From SIG480 sp045539475 (GTDB lineage Bacteria > Bacillota > Clostridia > Oscillospirales > JAAYXM01): a stretch of DNA of 64,000 bases. The stretch's first letter is position 1, and each line of letters begins with the position of its first letter. Positions 44,701-52,813 of this stretch are shown here, piece after piece. The stretch covers positions 1 to 64,000 of the forward strand of contig JAZQFJ010000085.1 in NCBI GenBank assembly GCA_045539475.1, written 5' to 3'. The translations under genes and the position numbers were made by a program. The notes below the pieces were generated by a model. That model searched no databases. It saw only the letters and a list, made by a program, of their open reading frames with translations, and was not told the DNA's origin.

Positions 44701-46138
44701 CGGCGTAATAACGATGAAAAACGGTGCCGATATTTACAAATATATCTGCGACGGCGATATTCTGAATGAAGCTGTTCCGCAGAAGAAAGCAATAAATGCC
44801 CGTGTTACATACTTCACAGAATCCTCCGAGTTTGAAAACGAAATCCACATAAAGCCGCTCGACCCGGTCAGCGTAGACGAAATTGAATCACTCCAGGGGC
44901 GTTATGTATATGTAGAAAACGGAAACGTCCGCAACGCAGTGTATAAAATCGAGGGCGCAAAGTCAAACGGTAATGAAATTATCCTGGATATCGGAGACTG
45001 TACGCTTATAACCGGACAGATCGACCCAAATGCAGAGGATAAGGTGGGCAATTATAAGTACAACATAGCAAAACGCGCAGATTGCGTAATTCCGCTTTCG
45101 TGGAGCGAAAACAACGCACCGTGGGTGGAAGAAATTCCCGATAAAACTGTATCTGCCGGAAGTGCGCTTACTTTCACAATCAATGGTTTAAGCCCGATTG
45201 AGAATATGAGAACATCGCTCTCTATCCGTACCGCGCCGCGTGGAGTAAGCCTTGATTCCGAGACCGGTGCATTTTCGTGGAAACCGGATGCATCTCAGGT
45301 GGGTACACACGTTATCACGGTTATGGTAACGGATGAAGACGGAAGACAGAATGTAAGAGACTTTAAGATAGAGGTTTATGGCTCAACGATGCCCGATAAA
45401 AAAGAACCCGTTGAAACCACGCCTGCCGGAGGAGGCGGTGGAGGAGGCGGTGGAGGCGGTGCCGCACCGGACGACGGAAATTCTTCTGATCAAACTGATG
45501 TAGGGAACGGCGGTTCCGACGTCCCGAACGATGAGGACTCCACCCAATCCGATAATACCGAAAATCCACCCGAGGCCTCGGGTGAAACTGATGATATCAG
45601 TTTCACAGACCTTTCTAACCACACATGGGCATCTGATGCAATCAACGCTCTCGCCATGGATGGCATAATAAAAGGTACGTCAGCAAATTCATTCAGCCCT
45701 GCAAATAACATCACTCGTGCAGACTTCGCGCTTCTCCTTGTCCGTGCGTTCAATCTTTCAAGCGATAACACGGAGAATTTCGCAGACGTAAGTGCAAACG
45801 ATTACTTCGCCACCGAGCTTGCAATAGCACGCAACAACGGAATTGTAGGCGGCATCGGAGAAAATAAATTCGCACCGCGCAACACTATAACACGCCAGGA
45901 TATGATGGTGATTGTATACAGAGCGTTGCGGAACCTTAATGTAGGACTCGGTGATTTCGACGAGCCGAATTATGAGGATTTCGATATGGTTGCGGATTAT
46001 GCAAAAGATGCCGTCTCCGCCCTCATCGCCAACGGCATCGTAAACGGTAAATCCGGTCTTATCGCACCTCTTGACTACACCACCCGCGCAGAGGTTGCAG
46101 TTCTCATCAAGCGTATACTTGATTATACGCAAAAATGA
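38771..46138 (+). CDS. giant SLH-anchored heparinase II/III-like polysaccharide lyase
   Basis: 2,455 residues. A signal peptide (~1-26) is followed by a beta-sandwich module M (~35-217). Ig-like BIG2-type repeats (~220-515) then precede a second copy of M (~525-697). Further Ig/BIG2-type repeats (~700-990, SSNPDIAKID and ALNPEVATID) lead to a lyase region (~990-2100). That region has a zinc knuckle (CKYCGCDIQ ~1064 and CPDCKRLFPSNDF ~1093) and the heparinase II/III motif GHGHRDSLNLGMDAFG (~1627). A putative-Ig domain (~2114-2210), a poly-Gly linker (~2219-2230) and three SLH repeats (~2277-2455) end it. It should sit on the cell surface and cleave a uronate-containing polysaccharide by beta-elimination. 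The exact PL family cannot be named. Confidence 0.88.
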   Translation: MKIRKIISMLLALCMLTTLLPSVAFADGETETTVDPIVVDFTKTTLTTNVSGNTSYEGLTTLGYEINLNKSTTKGVRVNFVGNGLNTVHDCYTTYFVKDKAWPVAPKLDNLMTTINVEVATAGYYSPELIYGTHNSCGDFAIYINGQYAGEITDAWDENVTTKTDMPARTFNTVYLKEGPNEISFKCIAHRKEAGKETLRAQSYLILNKLTFTYCDETLSATEFSHTLPARSMYFGQTADFSVCVKMSDGSTKIFGKYNEDGSEITTPYITLSETDGIGEITNMVQGSNTTTATFTPKAVGQAKIIASAYIGEELFERTILVNVRDEQPLAKVILNIDKDSIPATRTALASIELFDDEDGLFTSEYDVKFESSNPEAATVLKSEENPKGAIITGVAKGTATIKVTANKKGEDKVVTVEKQITVSDPPVIKELSLKLDKETYKIGEEGSFTLSGTMSDGLPATDEEVAKLNITYENDTAAVITLNADEKKFTTLTEGDAEISAIAEVGTKRIFARKIVRVFAQGTSVIANFAKTQLVVDKSLTDSVTEGFKINYENSTTRGAYVALEGAGLQVNHWITPASAGYAWPAYKDKNLMFTISVEAEKAGYYSSELIYEAYNKSGDFIIYINDQFAGFIQAYDETQTKGVQHTKKLNSVYLDRGPNEISFRCAKHYRKDSLGRLDSTWLILDKLTLTPCGEALSAKSFLHNLPEKICKGQELDFALSVKMSDDSTKLFGQYKEDGTEITETPISLEVVSENGVIEDIEQLQDGVKGKLVAQGSGTLQIKAVANVDGNLFEDTIEVEVLDETLNTTRPEISATVFKGDVIELKTVNTLTNGEALDLPASYTVFSSSNPDIAKIDGNILTAVGAGTVAITATTTLAGVTQTGSIEITILDEDVKTLDLTAGGSRHIRLTNIEGDTVPMFVKGITNKGAEVEFAPGDAKITYEALNPEVATIDDNGIITPVEPGNAKFRVKAIFRGREITSEVTLACAKAKSHSTYYTEDKKANAIENISKYSWAKSQAKSTIATADRYVSSLDVLYGLIPSNEIARSSTLGEYGDPEMYRCKYCGCDIQGKYSAYGWLMNAISRPWKIQCPDCKRLFPSNDFGSFYELGLNEYGEFSRERALLNHHKKFVCKDGESCNCSAPSMDEQTHSDGKLNEEFYSFYGYGVAGGYLHNDLYEDVAEDKTINCGRGIIEENGEKASFWGVDDSLGYLTGYRHKDAKGNIVAYERHAYIPVYAHYGLFRKGVDGGGIILDAIRNCFQAYLYTGEKKYGRVVAILVDRIADFYPDYDLTVFYTLYKDSDGKNRRIFVNSDGGNKNGKILGNIWEVDTAKELCEAYDAVYEMYDDPEVLSFIQNKGMSMKFRHAKETPSQIRTSIEDGILRTSFEGLSDGSLAGNFGYDQRTNAMAAVVLDSQPETKDWLDFLMAPGWKRMAAGSTGGSITENLYEKIDWDGQGDEASSYNTNWLDYLIDAALILADYENNEGINLFENPKFVKMFYGMLGVTMSDYGAQIGDTGSFAGTGLWLSKKQAMAAYRYIKDDVFLQALYLINGYSSNGIHEDIFTKNPEQIKEDMDRVIQEKGTLSLDSEMLSGFGFAALRDGKRYSKEDDTRHGFWMFFGLSGAGHGHRDSLNLGMDAFGLNFLPPLGYPTSADSQPRTLQWDTRTLSHNTVMVNEVMQSPSQRRGKSLHFDVTDNVQLMDADTQDVYKGSGVSIYRRSVIMVKIDEDNFYGVDLFRIKGGWSHEFSLHAQSDEIGYTSGVDFVPQVGEDGKYKGNYAGIDVDSNPTGAGYAGPDPNSPIQASYETVYPRGYTWLENVDRGIPTSDKIELEFNIKDFRKKLADPKGLYLRATMLGVGEDYAVNTATGYPPNSKNNAVVPGIRYALIKRKHEDKKQLDTLFTTVYEPYRNKRTLSDISELVMSVSAGEKGENDIARCVKVVHADGERIDYIFYATNNKVTYTVTDGDKIFTFRGFVGVITMKNGADIYKYICDGDILNEAVPQKKAINARVTYFTESSEFENEIHIKPLDPVSVDEIESLQGRYVYVENGNVRNAVYKIEGAKSNGNEIILDIGDCTLITGQIDPNAEDKVGNYKYNIAKRADCVIPLSWSENNAPWVEEIPDKTVSAGSALTFTINGLSPIENMRTSLSIRTAPRGVSLDSETGAFSWKPDASQVGTHVITVMVTDEDGRQNVRDFKIEVYGSTMPDKKEPVETTPAGGGGGGGGGGGAAPDDGNSSDQTDVGNGGSDVPNDEDSTQSDNTENPPEASGETDDISFTDLSNHTWASDAINALAMDGIIKGTSANSFSPANNITRADFALLLVRAFNLSSDNTENFADVSANDYFATELAIARNNGIVGGIGENKFAPRNTITRQDMMVIVYRALRNLNVGLGDFDEPNYEDFDMVADYAKDAVSALIANGIVNGKSGLIAPLDYTTRAEVAVLIKRILDYTQK

Positions 46139-46141
46139 CAG

Positions 46142-46207
46142 AAAAAGAGAGGGGCAAGCTTGAATTTAGTGTTTCGCTCCTGAGTTTTTCCAAGCCCCTC
46201 TCTTTTC
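46142..46207 (+). terminator. terminator after the giant lyase
   Basis: AAAAGAGAGGGGC pairs with GCCCCTCTCTTTT around a ~38-base loop and ends in TTTTC. The long loop makes it moderate. Confidence 0.6.
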
Positions 46208-46245
46208 TAAATAAATCTTATAAAATTACGCGAGGAGAAAACTAA

Positions 46246-47346
46246 ATGAAAAAGGATGTTGTAAAGCTTGGTGTAGTCGGGCTTGGCAGAGGCGGCTATG
46301 TTACAGAAACTGTCATCGGAGAAAAAAATGTACAGCTTCGTGCAATTTGTGATATAAATCCTGAAAAGCTTGAGACGGCAAGAAAAATATTTGAGGATGA
46401 CCTGAAAGTGTCTGACCTTCTTTGCTTTACAGACTTTGATGAGTTTCTGGAATCCGATATTGATGCCGTCTACATTGCAACAGATGCCATATACCACGTT
46501 CCGTTTGTGGAAAAGGCAATGGCAGCCGGAAAGCATGTGCTCAGTGAAATTCCGCCGGTAAACTCCGTTGAAGAGGCAAAACGTCTACGCAAAATCGTTA
46601 AGGCGCATCCGGAGCTTAAGTATATGGCGGGGGAAAACTGCTGTTGGTGGGCGTTTATCGAATCGTGGAAAAAGATGTTCGACGAGGGAAAACTGGGTGA
46701 TGTTGTCTATGCAGAAGCCGAGTATCTCCATTCAGAAGATTTCAATAAATTTGTGAAACCTGCCGATGGGCATTGGCGCACCTTCAATCCTGCAATCAAA
46801 TACTTAACGCACGATTTAGGCCCGCTTCTTTATATAATGAACGACAGATGCGTCAGCGTTTCTTGCATGGTTCCCGATATTTCGTACAATCCGCATAAAA
46901 CAATATCTGCCCAGAACGGTGTGGCGCTTTTCAAAACCGCAAAGGGTGCAGTTATACGTGTGCTGGTTTGTTTTGGTGCGTATGTCGGTGTTGATCATAA
47001 TTATGAAATCATAGGAACGCGCGGTACTGTGGAAACGGATAAAACAAAACCGCTTTCAGAAGCGCATTATTTTGCGAGGCTTTCAGATATACCCGGAACA
47101 ATACAAGAAAAAATAGAAGTTCCGGTAACAGTGAAATACTCAGAAGAGAAATGTCACCCACGTGACGGACACGGCGGTGCGGATAAAAAGATGCTGATGG
47201 CGTTTATAGATTGCATCGTGAATGACAAGGAACCCCCGATTGATGTTGATCTCGGTATACGTATGGCAATCCCTGGAATAATAGCAGACCTTTCTTCGCA
47301 AAGTGGCGGTACCCTTATGGGAATCCCCGACCCCGATGATTTTTAA
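46246..47346 (+). CDS. Gfo/Idh/MocA family oxidoreductase
   Basis: 366 residues. The Rossmann start is KLGVVGLGRGGYV, and the C-terminal alpha/beta domain contains YLTHDLGPLLYIM. Members oxidise or reduce sugars, inositols and uronates with NAD(P). The usual EKP motif that carries the catalytic lysine reads SEIPPV here (HVLSEIPPVNS), a variant that lacks that lysine, so chemistry may differ from classical members. AGGAG precedes the ATG. It is soluble and probably handles a product of the surface lyase. Confidence 0.85.
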   Translation: MKKDVVKLGVVGLGRGGYVTETVIGEKNVQLRAICDINPEKLETARKIFEDDLKVSDLLCFTDFDEFLESDIDAVYIATDAIYHVPFVEKAMAAGKHVLSEIPPVNSVEEAKRLRKIVKAHPELKYMAGENCCWWAFIESWKKMFDEGKLGDVVYAEAEYLHSEDFNKFVKPADGHWRTFNPAIKYLTHDLGPLLYIMNDRCVSVSCMVPDISYNPHKTISAQNGVALFKTAKGAVIRVLVCFGAYVGVDHNYEIIGTRGTVETDKTKPLSEAHYFARLSDIPGTIQEKIEVPVTVKYSEEKCHPRDGHGGADKKMLMAFIDCIVNDKEPPIDVDLGIRMAIPGIIADLSSQSGGTLMGIPDPDDF

Positions 47347-47412
47347 GTAATAAATCGGTTAGCACACTTATGTGTTAATATAAAAAACAAACCTAAGGAG
47401 GATAAACAAAAA

Positions 47413-48972
47413 ATGAAAAAAAGACTCTTGGCACTTTTGCTTGCAACGCTTATGCTGCTTACGCTTGCCGCTTGCGGCGGTGAAAAAGCAGTAGAAGAAG
47501 TTGCGGGCGAACCTGAACCCGGCAAAGCACTTCCTGCCGATGCGGTTTTGGACGTTGTAATCGCAAGCCATGCAAGCTGGCCGTACAACGAAAACTGGGA
47601 AGTTTGGAAAGCAATTCGCGAAGGTGTGGGCGGCACGATAAACGTCAACGCTTATCCGGAAACTGATTTTCAGACAAAGTTTACGCTGATTATGGCGGAC
47701 CCGGAAAATCTCCCCGATGTTATCGGTTTCCAGAATGTTTCAGCTGCGAACAAGTATTTCGAGCAGGGGGCATTCCTCGCACTTGACGACAATCTCGAAT
47801 ACCTGCCGAACTATGAAAAGTTCTGGAGCTCGGTATCGCCTGAAGAAAAGGAGAATACATACGATATCCGTCGCGTTTCCGATGGCAAGATATATGCTGC
47901 ACCGCCACTTGGCAACGAGCGTCAGATGAACGTTATGTCGTGGCTCTATCGTAAGGATATTTTTGATAAGCACGGTTTGAAGGTGCCGGAAACGATGGAT
48001 GAGCTTTTTGACGTATGTATGCAGCTTAAAGAACTGTATCCCGACAGCTACCCGCTTGGTCTCCGCTCAGTGTTCTCGCGTATCAACACTATAGGCTCAG
48101 AGTGGAAACCCTATTTCTGCTACAGTCCGTATTATGATTTCAATGCCGGGAAGTGGGAGTATGGCGCACGTGAGGATACGATGCTTGAAATCGTTACATA
48201 TCTTAAAAAGTGCTATGATAACGGTCTTGTCGCGAAGGATTATATGACAATGGCAACAAACTCATGGCAGGAGCTTATCACAACCGACCGCGCATTCATC
48301 ACCTGTGACTATCAGACGCGTATAGACTTCTTTAACGGTATCGCGCGTGAGCATAACCCCGACTTTAACTTTACTGCGATGAAGCCGCCGAAGGCAAATA
48401 CGGCAACGGGCGCACACCTTCTCGCAAAAGAAAACTTTGATAATCAGGGTATGGTAGCTTGCAATACCGGAAACAAAGCATCGCAGATAAATGCACTCAG
48501 ATATATCGACTGGTTCTATTCCGATGAAGGTAGCCTCGCGGTAAGCTGGGGTAAGGAAGGCGTCACCTTTGAGGAGGTCGACGGAAAGAAAAAGTTCATC
48601 CTTCCCGATGACGATGCAACGGCAAAATCCAATTACGGATTCCAGACAATAGGCACATATCTCCGTCTTGACCCTGCAGCATCCGATGCACTTGTATCAG
48701 AGGAGCAGGCGGCAACAACAGATATGATTCTGGCTAACCAGACGGATTATTTAAATCCGGTTCGTTGGCTGAAACCGAGCGATGAACAAGCTGATAAAAT
48801 AGCAGAGCTTAACACCTCTATCCTGCCATTTGTCGAAGAGAACTTAAGCAAGTTCCTGCTCGGCACAAAGCCGATGTCTGAATGGGATGCATTCCAGGCT
48901 GAGCTTGCAAAGCTTCCGATAGATGAGCTTCTCGCCGTATACGACGAGATATATCAAAAGATAGCGCAATAA
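47413..48972 (+). CDS. extracellular sugar-binding lipoprotein of an ABC importer
   Basis: 519 residues. The lipoprotein signal ends at LAAC (Cys21). The rest is a type 1 extracellular solute-binding protein (MalE/UgpB/LipO-like) with two lobes, for example AYPETDFQTKFTLIMAD and SWLYRKDIFDKHGLKVPETM. It would be tethered outside the membrane and deliver oligosaccharides to an ABC permease. No permease or ATPase gene is present anywhere in the window, which is unusual because these are normally adjacent. AAGGAGG precedes the start. Confidence 0.88.
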   Translation: MKKRLLALLLATLMLLTLAACGGEKAVEEVAGEPEPGKALPADAVLDVVIASHASWPYNENWEVWKAIREGVGGTINVNAYPETDFQTKFTLIMADPENLPDVIGFQNVSAANKYFEQGAFLALDDNLEYLPNYEKFWSSVSPEEKENTYDIRRVSDGKIYAAPPLGNERQMNVMSWLYRKDIFDKHGLKVPETMDELFDVCMQLKELYPDSYPLGLRSVFSRINTIGSEWKPYFCYSPYYDFNAGKWEYGAREDTMLEIVTYLKKCYDNGLVAKDYMTMATNSWQELITTDRAFITCDYQTRIDFFNGIAREHNPDFNFTAMKPPKANTATGAHLLAKENFDNQGMVACNTGNKASQINALRYIDWFYSDEGSLAVSWGKEGVTFEEVDGKKKFILPDDDATAKSNYGFQTIGTYLRLDPAASDALVSEEQAATTDMILANQTDYLNPVRWLKPSDEQADKIAELNTSILPFVEENLSKFLLGTKPMSEWDAFQAELAKLPIDELLAVYDEIYQKIAQ

Positions 48973-49011
48973 GAGCTGCGAAAATTATAAGAAAATAAGG
49001 AGAGATATACA

Positions 49012-51732
49012 ATGAAAAAACTAATCAGCATTTTCCTTATCCTCTGCATGATGGCAACGCTTCTGCCAACAGTCGCTTTTGCGGAAGATGGTGATACGGA
49101 AAACGTTGTTCCGATAGTGGTGGATTTTACAAAAACAACCCTTCCAACCGGCTCAGCTGCGAACACGTCTTATGAGGGAATAGTAACCCCCGGCTACGAG
49201 ATAAACACCGACAAAAGTACAACAAAAGGTGTTCGTGTAAACTTTGTTGGTAACGGTCTTAACACTATTCATGATCAAGGTTATGGTTCGCTGTCTGCAA
49301 AGAAAACCTGGCCTGGGGAAAAAGATAGTGAATATGTAAAAAACCTTATGCTAACTATAAACGTTGAGGTGGCAACTGCAGGTTATTATTCTCCGGAATT
49401 GATATATGGAACTAACTGCTACTGCGGAGATTTTGCAATATACATAAACGATCAGTATGCAGGTGAAATAACCGATGCATACAATGCGGACTCAACTGCT
49501 AAAGCAGAAGCGGATCCTATGACGCTCAATACTATTTACCTCAAAGAAGGCAAGAACGAAATAAGCTTCAAGTGCACACTGCACAGAGGAACAAGAACCC
49601 AGTCTTATCTTCTTCTCAACAAGCTGACGTTCACGCCTTGTGAAGAAACATTTGTCCCGGTTACGTTCACTACCTCGGCTTTTCCTGAAAGAGTAGTTGC
49701 AGGCGAGGCTGTAAACTTTGAAATTTCGGCAGATATTGATGAAAGCCAGACGAAAATTTCCGGTACATATAGCACATACAACGAAGACGGCTCAAATATG
49801 GAAACAAACCTCACCGTAGCATCGGAAAACGGCACCTTTGAGATAAACGAACAGAGCGCAAGTGTTGTAAAGGGTACATTCACTGCTACGAAAGGTGGCG
49901 CGGCAACAATAACTGCAACGGCAAATGTTAATGGAAAGACCTATACACAGACCATCGAAACCACGGCTGTTGCGCCGATAGTAGCTACTTTTTCAAAGAA
50001 CAATGCTGTATCTGGAGCAACCAAGTACAACTACGATGCGCTTGCAGGAAGAAATTACACGGTTGTTGAGACGAAAAGCCGAGAAAAGGCGAATTTCATG
50101 ATGAACAACGGTGATTATTTCCAGACGGAAATGTATTACATAGGATCCACCGGTTTAGCGTGGCCGCAACCAGGTAAGTCCGGAGAACACGGATTGTTGT
50201 TCACAATAAGCATTAATGTTGATGTGCCCGGAAATTATTCGCCTGAGTTTTTATACAAAGCTACAAACATAGGAGGAGACTTTACAGCATATATAAACGA
50301 CTATGCCGCAGGTGAAATTAAGGGTTACGAAGCCGGAAATGCAACTGGAGTAAATAAGGAGACAACATTCAATACGGTTTATCTTAATGAGGGACCAAAC
50401 GAGATAAGTTTCCGACTCACAGGAACTTATCGAAGAGAAAATACGAATAAATATGAAGGAACATGGTTCTATCCACAAATACTCACCTTCACTCCTGTTG
50501 ATGCAGTACCCACTCCGGTTGGCTTTACCACCACGCTTACAGAGGCAAAGGCAGGTGAGCCGGTTGAGTTTACTGTCAAGCCTGTCATGAGTGATGACTC
50601 GGATATGTATTTCGGCATATATGATGATGCGGGTACTAAAATCACCGACAAGCCTATTTCCCTTACCACAAACGGCGGCACAATAACAAACCTCACAAGA
50701 ACAACAGAGGGCGTAAGTGGTACCTTCACCGCAACAGAGGCAGGAACCGCAAAAATCACCGCCTCTACAACCATCAACGGAGCACCATGCACAGATACCT
50801 TCGACGTAATCGTCACCTCCGATGAGGATGAAGAAGTAACCCTTCCGGCAACAATCACAATGTCAGTGACAGGCACTGCGGGACAGGTTACTGTAGATGA
50901 AACTGTACAGAATAGCGCAACGGCTACATACAACAGAAACGTAGGTGATTCCGTAACCGTAGAAGCAAAAGACATTGACGGCAAAATCTTCCGCGGTTGG
51001 CTTCGCGGCGGCGAAAATGGCACGGTAGTATGGCTTGATAATAAATATACATTTACGGCTGCAACAAATGTTGCGCTCTATGCAAAGTATACCGATGCAC
51101 CGGTTGAAAACACAGAAGCAAAAGAGTATTATGATTGGAACGGCGAATTCCTCGCATATGACTCGTATGACAGCGCAAATCTTTCAAAATACGGCTTTAA
51201 GTTCGATAAATGGCTCTCTAATGTGGTTGAAAACATTACAAGATATGTGGCGGATTATGTAGCAGCTGATAAAAAGTATACCATAACAAAACCAGACGGC
51301 TCAAAGCTTGAGAATGTTGCACATGAAAGCTCGGTAACATTGACGAACCAGACTGCTGTTTCGTGGTATGTCAATGGCAGCCTCGTGGCTTACGGCGAAA
51401 ACTACACCTTCTATGCAACAGAAGATGCAATAGTAACAATTGACAATAAGGTGCAGGAAGGTCCGATTGTAAACCTTACTAACCCTGACGGAGATACCTA
51501 CATCCTTGAATACAACGCAAACGGCAAAACTGTCATCGAAAAGGGTATTATCTTCGGTGAGGGTACACCATCAGTCACAAGCTGTTCTTATAAGGTCATT
51601 TCCCAGAGGAATGATGCTTTCGGAAAGCTTATGGCAGAAAATGACGGAAATTGTGCAAAAGTCCGCGGATATATAATCTATAAAGACGGAAATACCCACA
51701 GAGTGGTATATGCCGACATAGCAGCACAGTAA
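49012..51732 (+). CDS. secreted multi-module protein sharing module M with the giant lyase
   Basis: 906 residues. A signal peptide (~1-24, ending TVAFA) is followed by module M (~35-206) and an Ig-like stretch (~210-320). A divergent second M (~322-490) and another Ig-like domain (~493-610) precede a repeat resembling InlB B-repeats (~612-695, KIFRGWLRGG and ALYAKYTD). The C-terminal region is unassigned. It has no catalytic motif and no SLH, LPXTG or other anchor. Module M is recognised by GYYSPELIYG, GDFAIYINDQYAGEI and an EISFKC strand, almost identical to the lyase copies. It is probably a secreted carbohydrate-binding protein. AAGGAGAG precedes the start. Confidence 0.8.
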   Translation: MKKLISIFLILCMMATLLPTVAFAEDGDTENVVPIVVDFTKTTLPTGSAANTSYEGIVTPGYEINTDKSTTKGVRVNFVGNGLNTIHDQGYGSLSAKKTWPGEKDSEYVKNLMLTINVEVATAGYYSPELIYGTNCYCGDFAIYINDQYAGEITDAYNADSTAKAEADPMTLNTIYLKEGKNEISFKCTLHRGTRTQSYLLLNKLTFTPCEETFVPVTFTTSAFPERVVAGEAVNFEISADIDESQTKISGTYSTYNEDGSNMETNLTVASENGTFEINEQSASVVKGTFTATKGGAATITATANVNGKTYTQTIETTAVAPIVATFSKNNAVSGATKYNYDALAGRNYTVVETKSREKANFMMNNGDYFQTEMYYIGSTGLAWPQPGKSGEHGLLFTISINVDVPGNYSPEFLYKATNIGGDFTAYINDYAAGEIKGYEAGNATGVNKETTFNTVYLNEGPNEISFRLTGTYRRENTNKYEGTWFYPQILTFTPVDAVPTPVGFTTTLTEAKAGEPVEFTVKPVMSDDSDMYFGIYDDAGTKITDKPISLTTNGGTITNLTRTTEGVSGTFTATEAGTAKITASTTINGAPCTDTFDVIVTSDEDEEVTLPATITMSVTGTAGQVTVDETVQNSATATYNRNVGDSVTVEAKDIDGKIFRGWLRGGENGTVVWLDNKYTFTAATNVALYAKYTDAPVENTEAKEYYDWNGEFLAYDSYDSANLSKYGFKFDKWLSNVVENITRYVADYVAADKKYTITKPDGSKLENVAHESSVTLTNQTAVSWYVNGSLVAYGENYTFYATEDAIVTIDNKVQEGPIVNLTNPDGDTYILEYNANGKTVIEKGIIFGEGTPSVTSCSYKVISQRNDAFGKLMAENDGNCAKVRGYIIYKDGNTHRVVYADIAAQ

Positions 51733-51740
51733 TATATACG

Positions 51741-51780
51741 AAAAATGCGGCGGGGCATTATCACGCCTCGCCGCATTTTT
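51741..51780 (+). terminator. terminator of the secreted module-M protein
   Basis: AAAAATGCGGCGGGGC pairs with GCCTCGCCGCATTTTT (one mismatch). Confidence 0.9.
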
Positions 51781-51808
51781 CATAACAGAAGTTAACGGGT
51801 GAAGAATC

Positions 51809-52759
51809 ATGATTAAAGTTGGTCTTATAGGTTGCGGAAAGATAAGCGCAGACCACATTTCCTCTTTTGAAAAGCTGGAGGATGCAAAAATAGTCGCAGC
51901 GTGTGACTTAAACGAAGAAAATCTTTCCGTGGTTGTTGAAAAAACAGGCGCAAAAGCATATACAGATTATAAAGAAATGCTTGAGGTAGAAAAGTTTGAC
52001 CTTGCGGTTATAACCTTGCCGCATTTTCTACATTGTGAGGCAACGTGCACCGCGGCAGAACACGGTGTTAATGTGTTTATCGAAAAGCCGATGGGAATGA
52101 ATGTTTCCGAATGCGAAAAGATGATTGATGTATGCGAGAAAAACAATGTTATGCTGTGGGTGGGAGACCCTCAGCGTTATCACGGCGGAAATATTGTCGC
52201 AAAAGAGCTTATAAACTCGGGAGAGTATGGCTCTCTTATTGCAATCTCTGAAACTCGCTGTACAAACTATTTCGCGGACTGGCGTCCGAAATGGTTTTTA
52301 AATAAGAAAACAAGCGGTGGCGGGATTCTTATGAATCTCGGTGCCCATACGATAGATAGAATAAAATACCTTACCGACAGTGACATTTGTGATCTCCATG
52401 GTAAAATACATATCCGCGACGGCTATGACGTAGAAGATACGGCACAGGTGTTCGGCGTTACCGAAAGCGGAGTTTCAGTTACAATGAACCTTGCGGGAAA
52501 TGCCGAAAGCGGACATTACGCAACGTATCTCTACCTCACGGGCGGAGAAATCCGCATAACTTCATATTGCTCGCGCGTTTCTGCGTGCAAGGCGGGCGGA
52601 GTGTTTAAGTATTTTGACGTACCGCAGACACCTGTCATGCATGCACAGATTGCAGATGTAGTACGCACCCTGAAATCCGGTAAAAAACCGACGGTCAGCG
52701 GGGAATACGGGAAAGAAATAATTCGTGTAGTTGAGCATGTTTATGATATGAATGTATAG
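51809..52759 (+). CDS. Gfo/Idh/MocA family oxidoreductase
   Basis: 316 residues. The NAD-binding start is KVGLIGCGKISADHI. The classical catalytic motif is intact (VNVFIEKPMGMN), as is the later GAHTIDRIKYL helix with the conserved histidine region. It is distinct from the oxidoreductase at 46246, which lacks the EKP lysine. Likely acts on a sugar or uronate released from the polymer. It lies 76 bases after the secreted protein, across a terminator, and 54 bases before the DUF5107 gene. Confidence 0.88.
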   Translation: MIKVGLIGCGKISADHISSFEKLEDAKIVAACDLNEENLSVVVEKTGAKAYTDYKEMLEVEKFDLAVITLPHFLHCEATCTAAEHGVNVFIEKPMGMNVSECEKMIDVCEKNNVMLWVGDPQRYHGGNIVAKELINSGEYGSLIAISETRCTNYFADWRPKWFLNKKTSGGGILMNLGAHTIDRIKYLTDSDICDLHGKIHIRDGYDVEDTAQVFGVTESGVSVTMNLAGNAESGHYATYLYLTGGEIRITSYCSRVSACKAGGVFKYFDVPQTPVMHAQIADVVRTLKSGKKPTVSGEYGKEIIRVVEHVYDMNV

Positions 52760-52813
52760 TGTGAAAAAGAAGAGCTGTAATAATTAACAACGAACACAGA
52801 GAGGAAATCAAAC

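Noticed and set aside
45427..45460. Poly-glycine run as a sequencing artefact or frameshift
   Set aside because: The reading frame continues cleanly into three SLH repeats, so it is a flexible linker.
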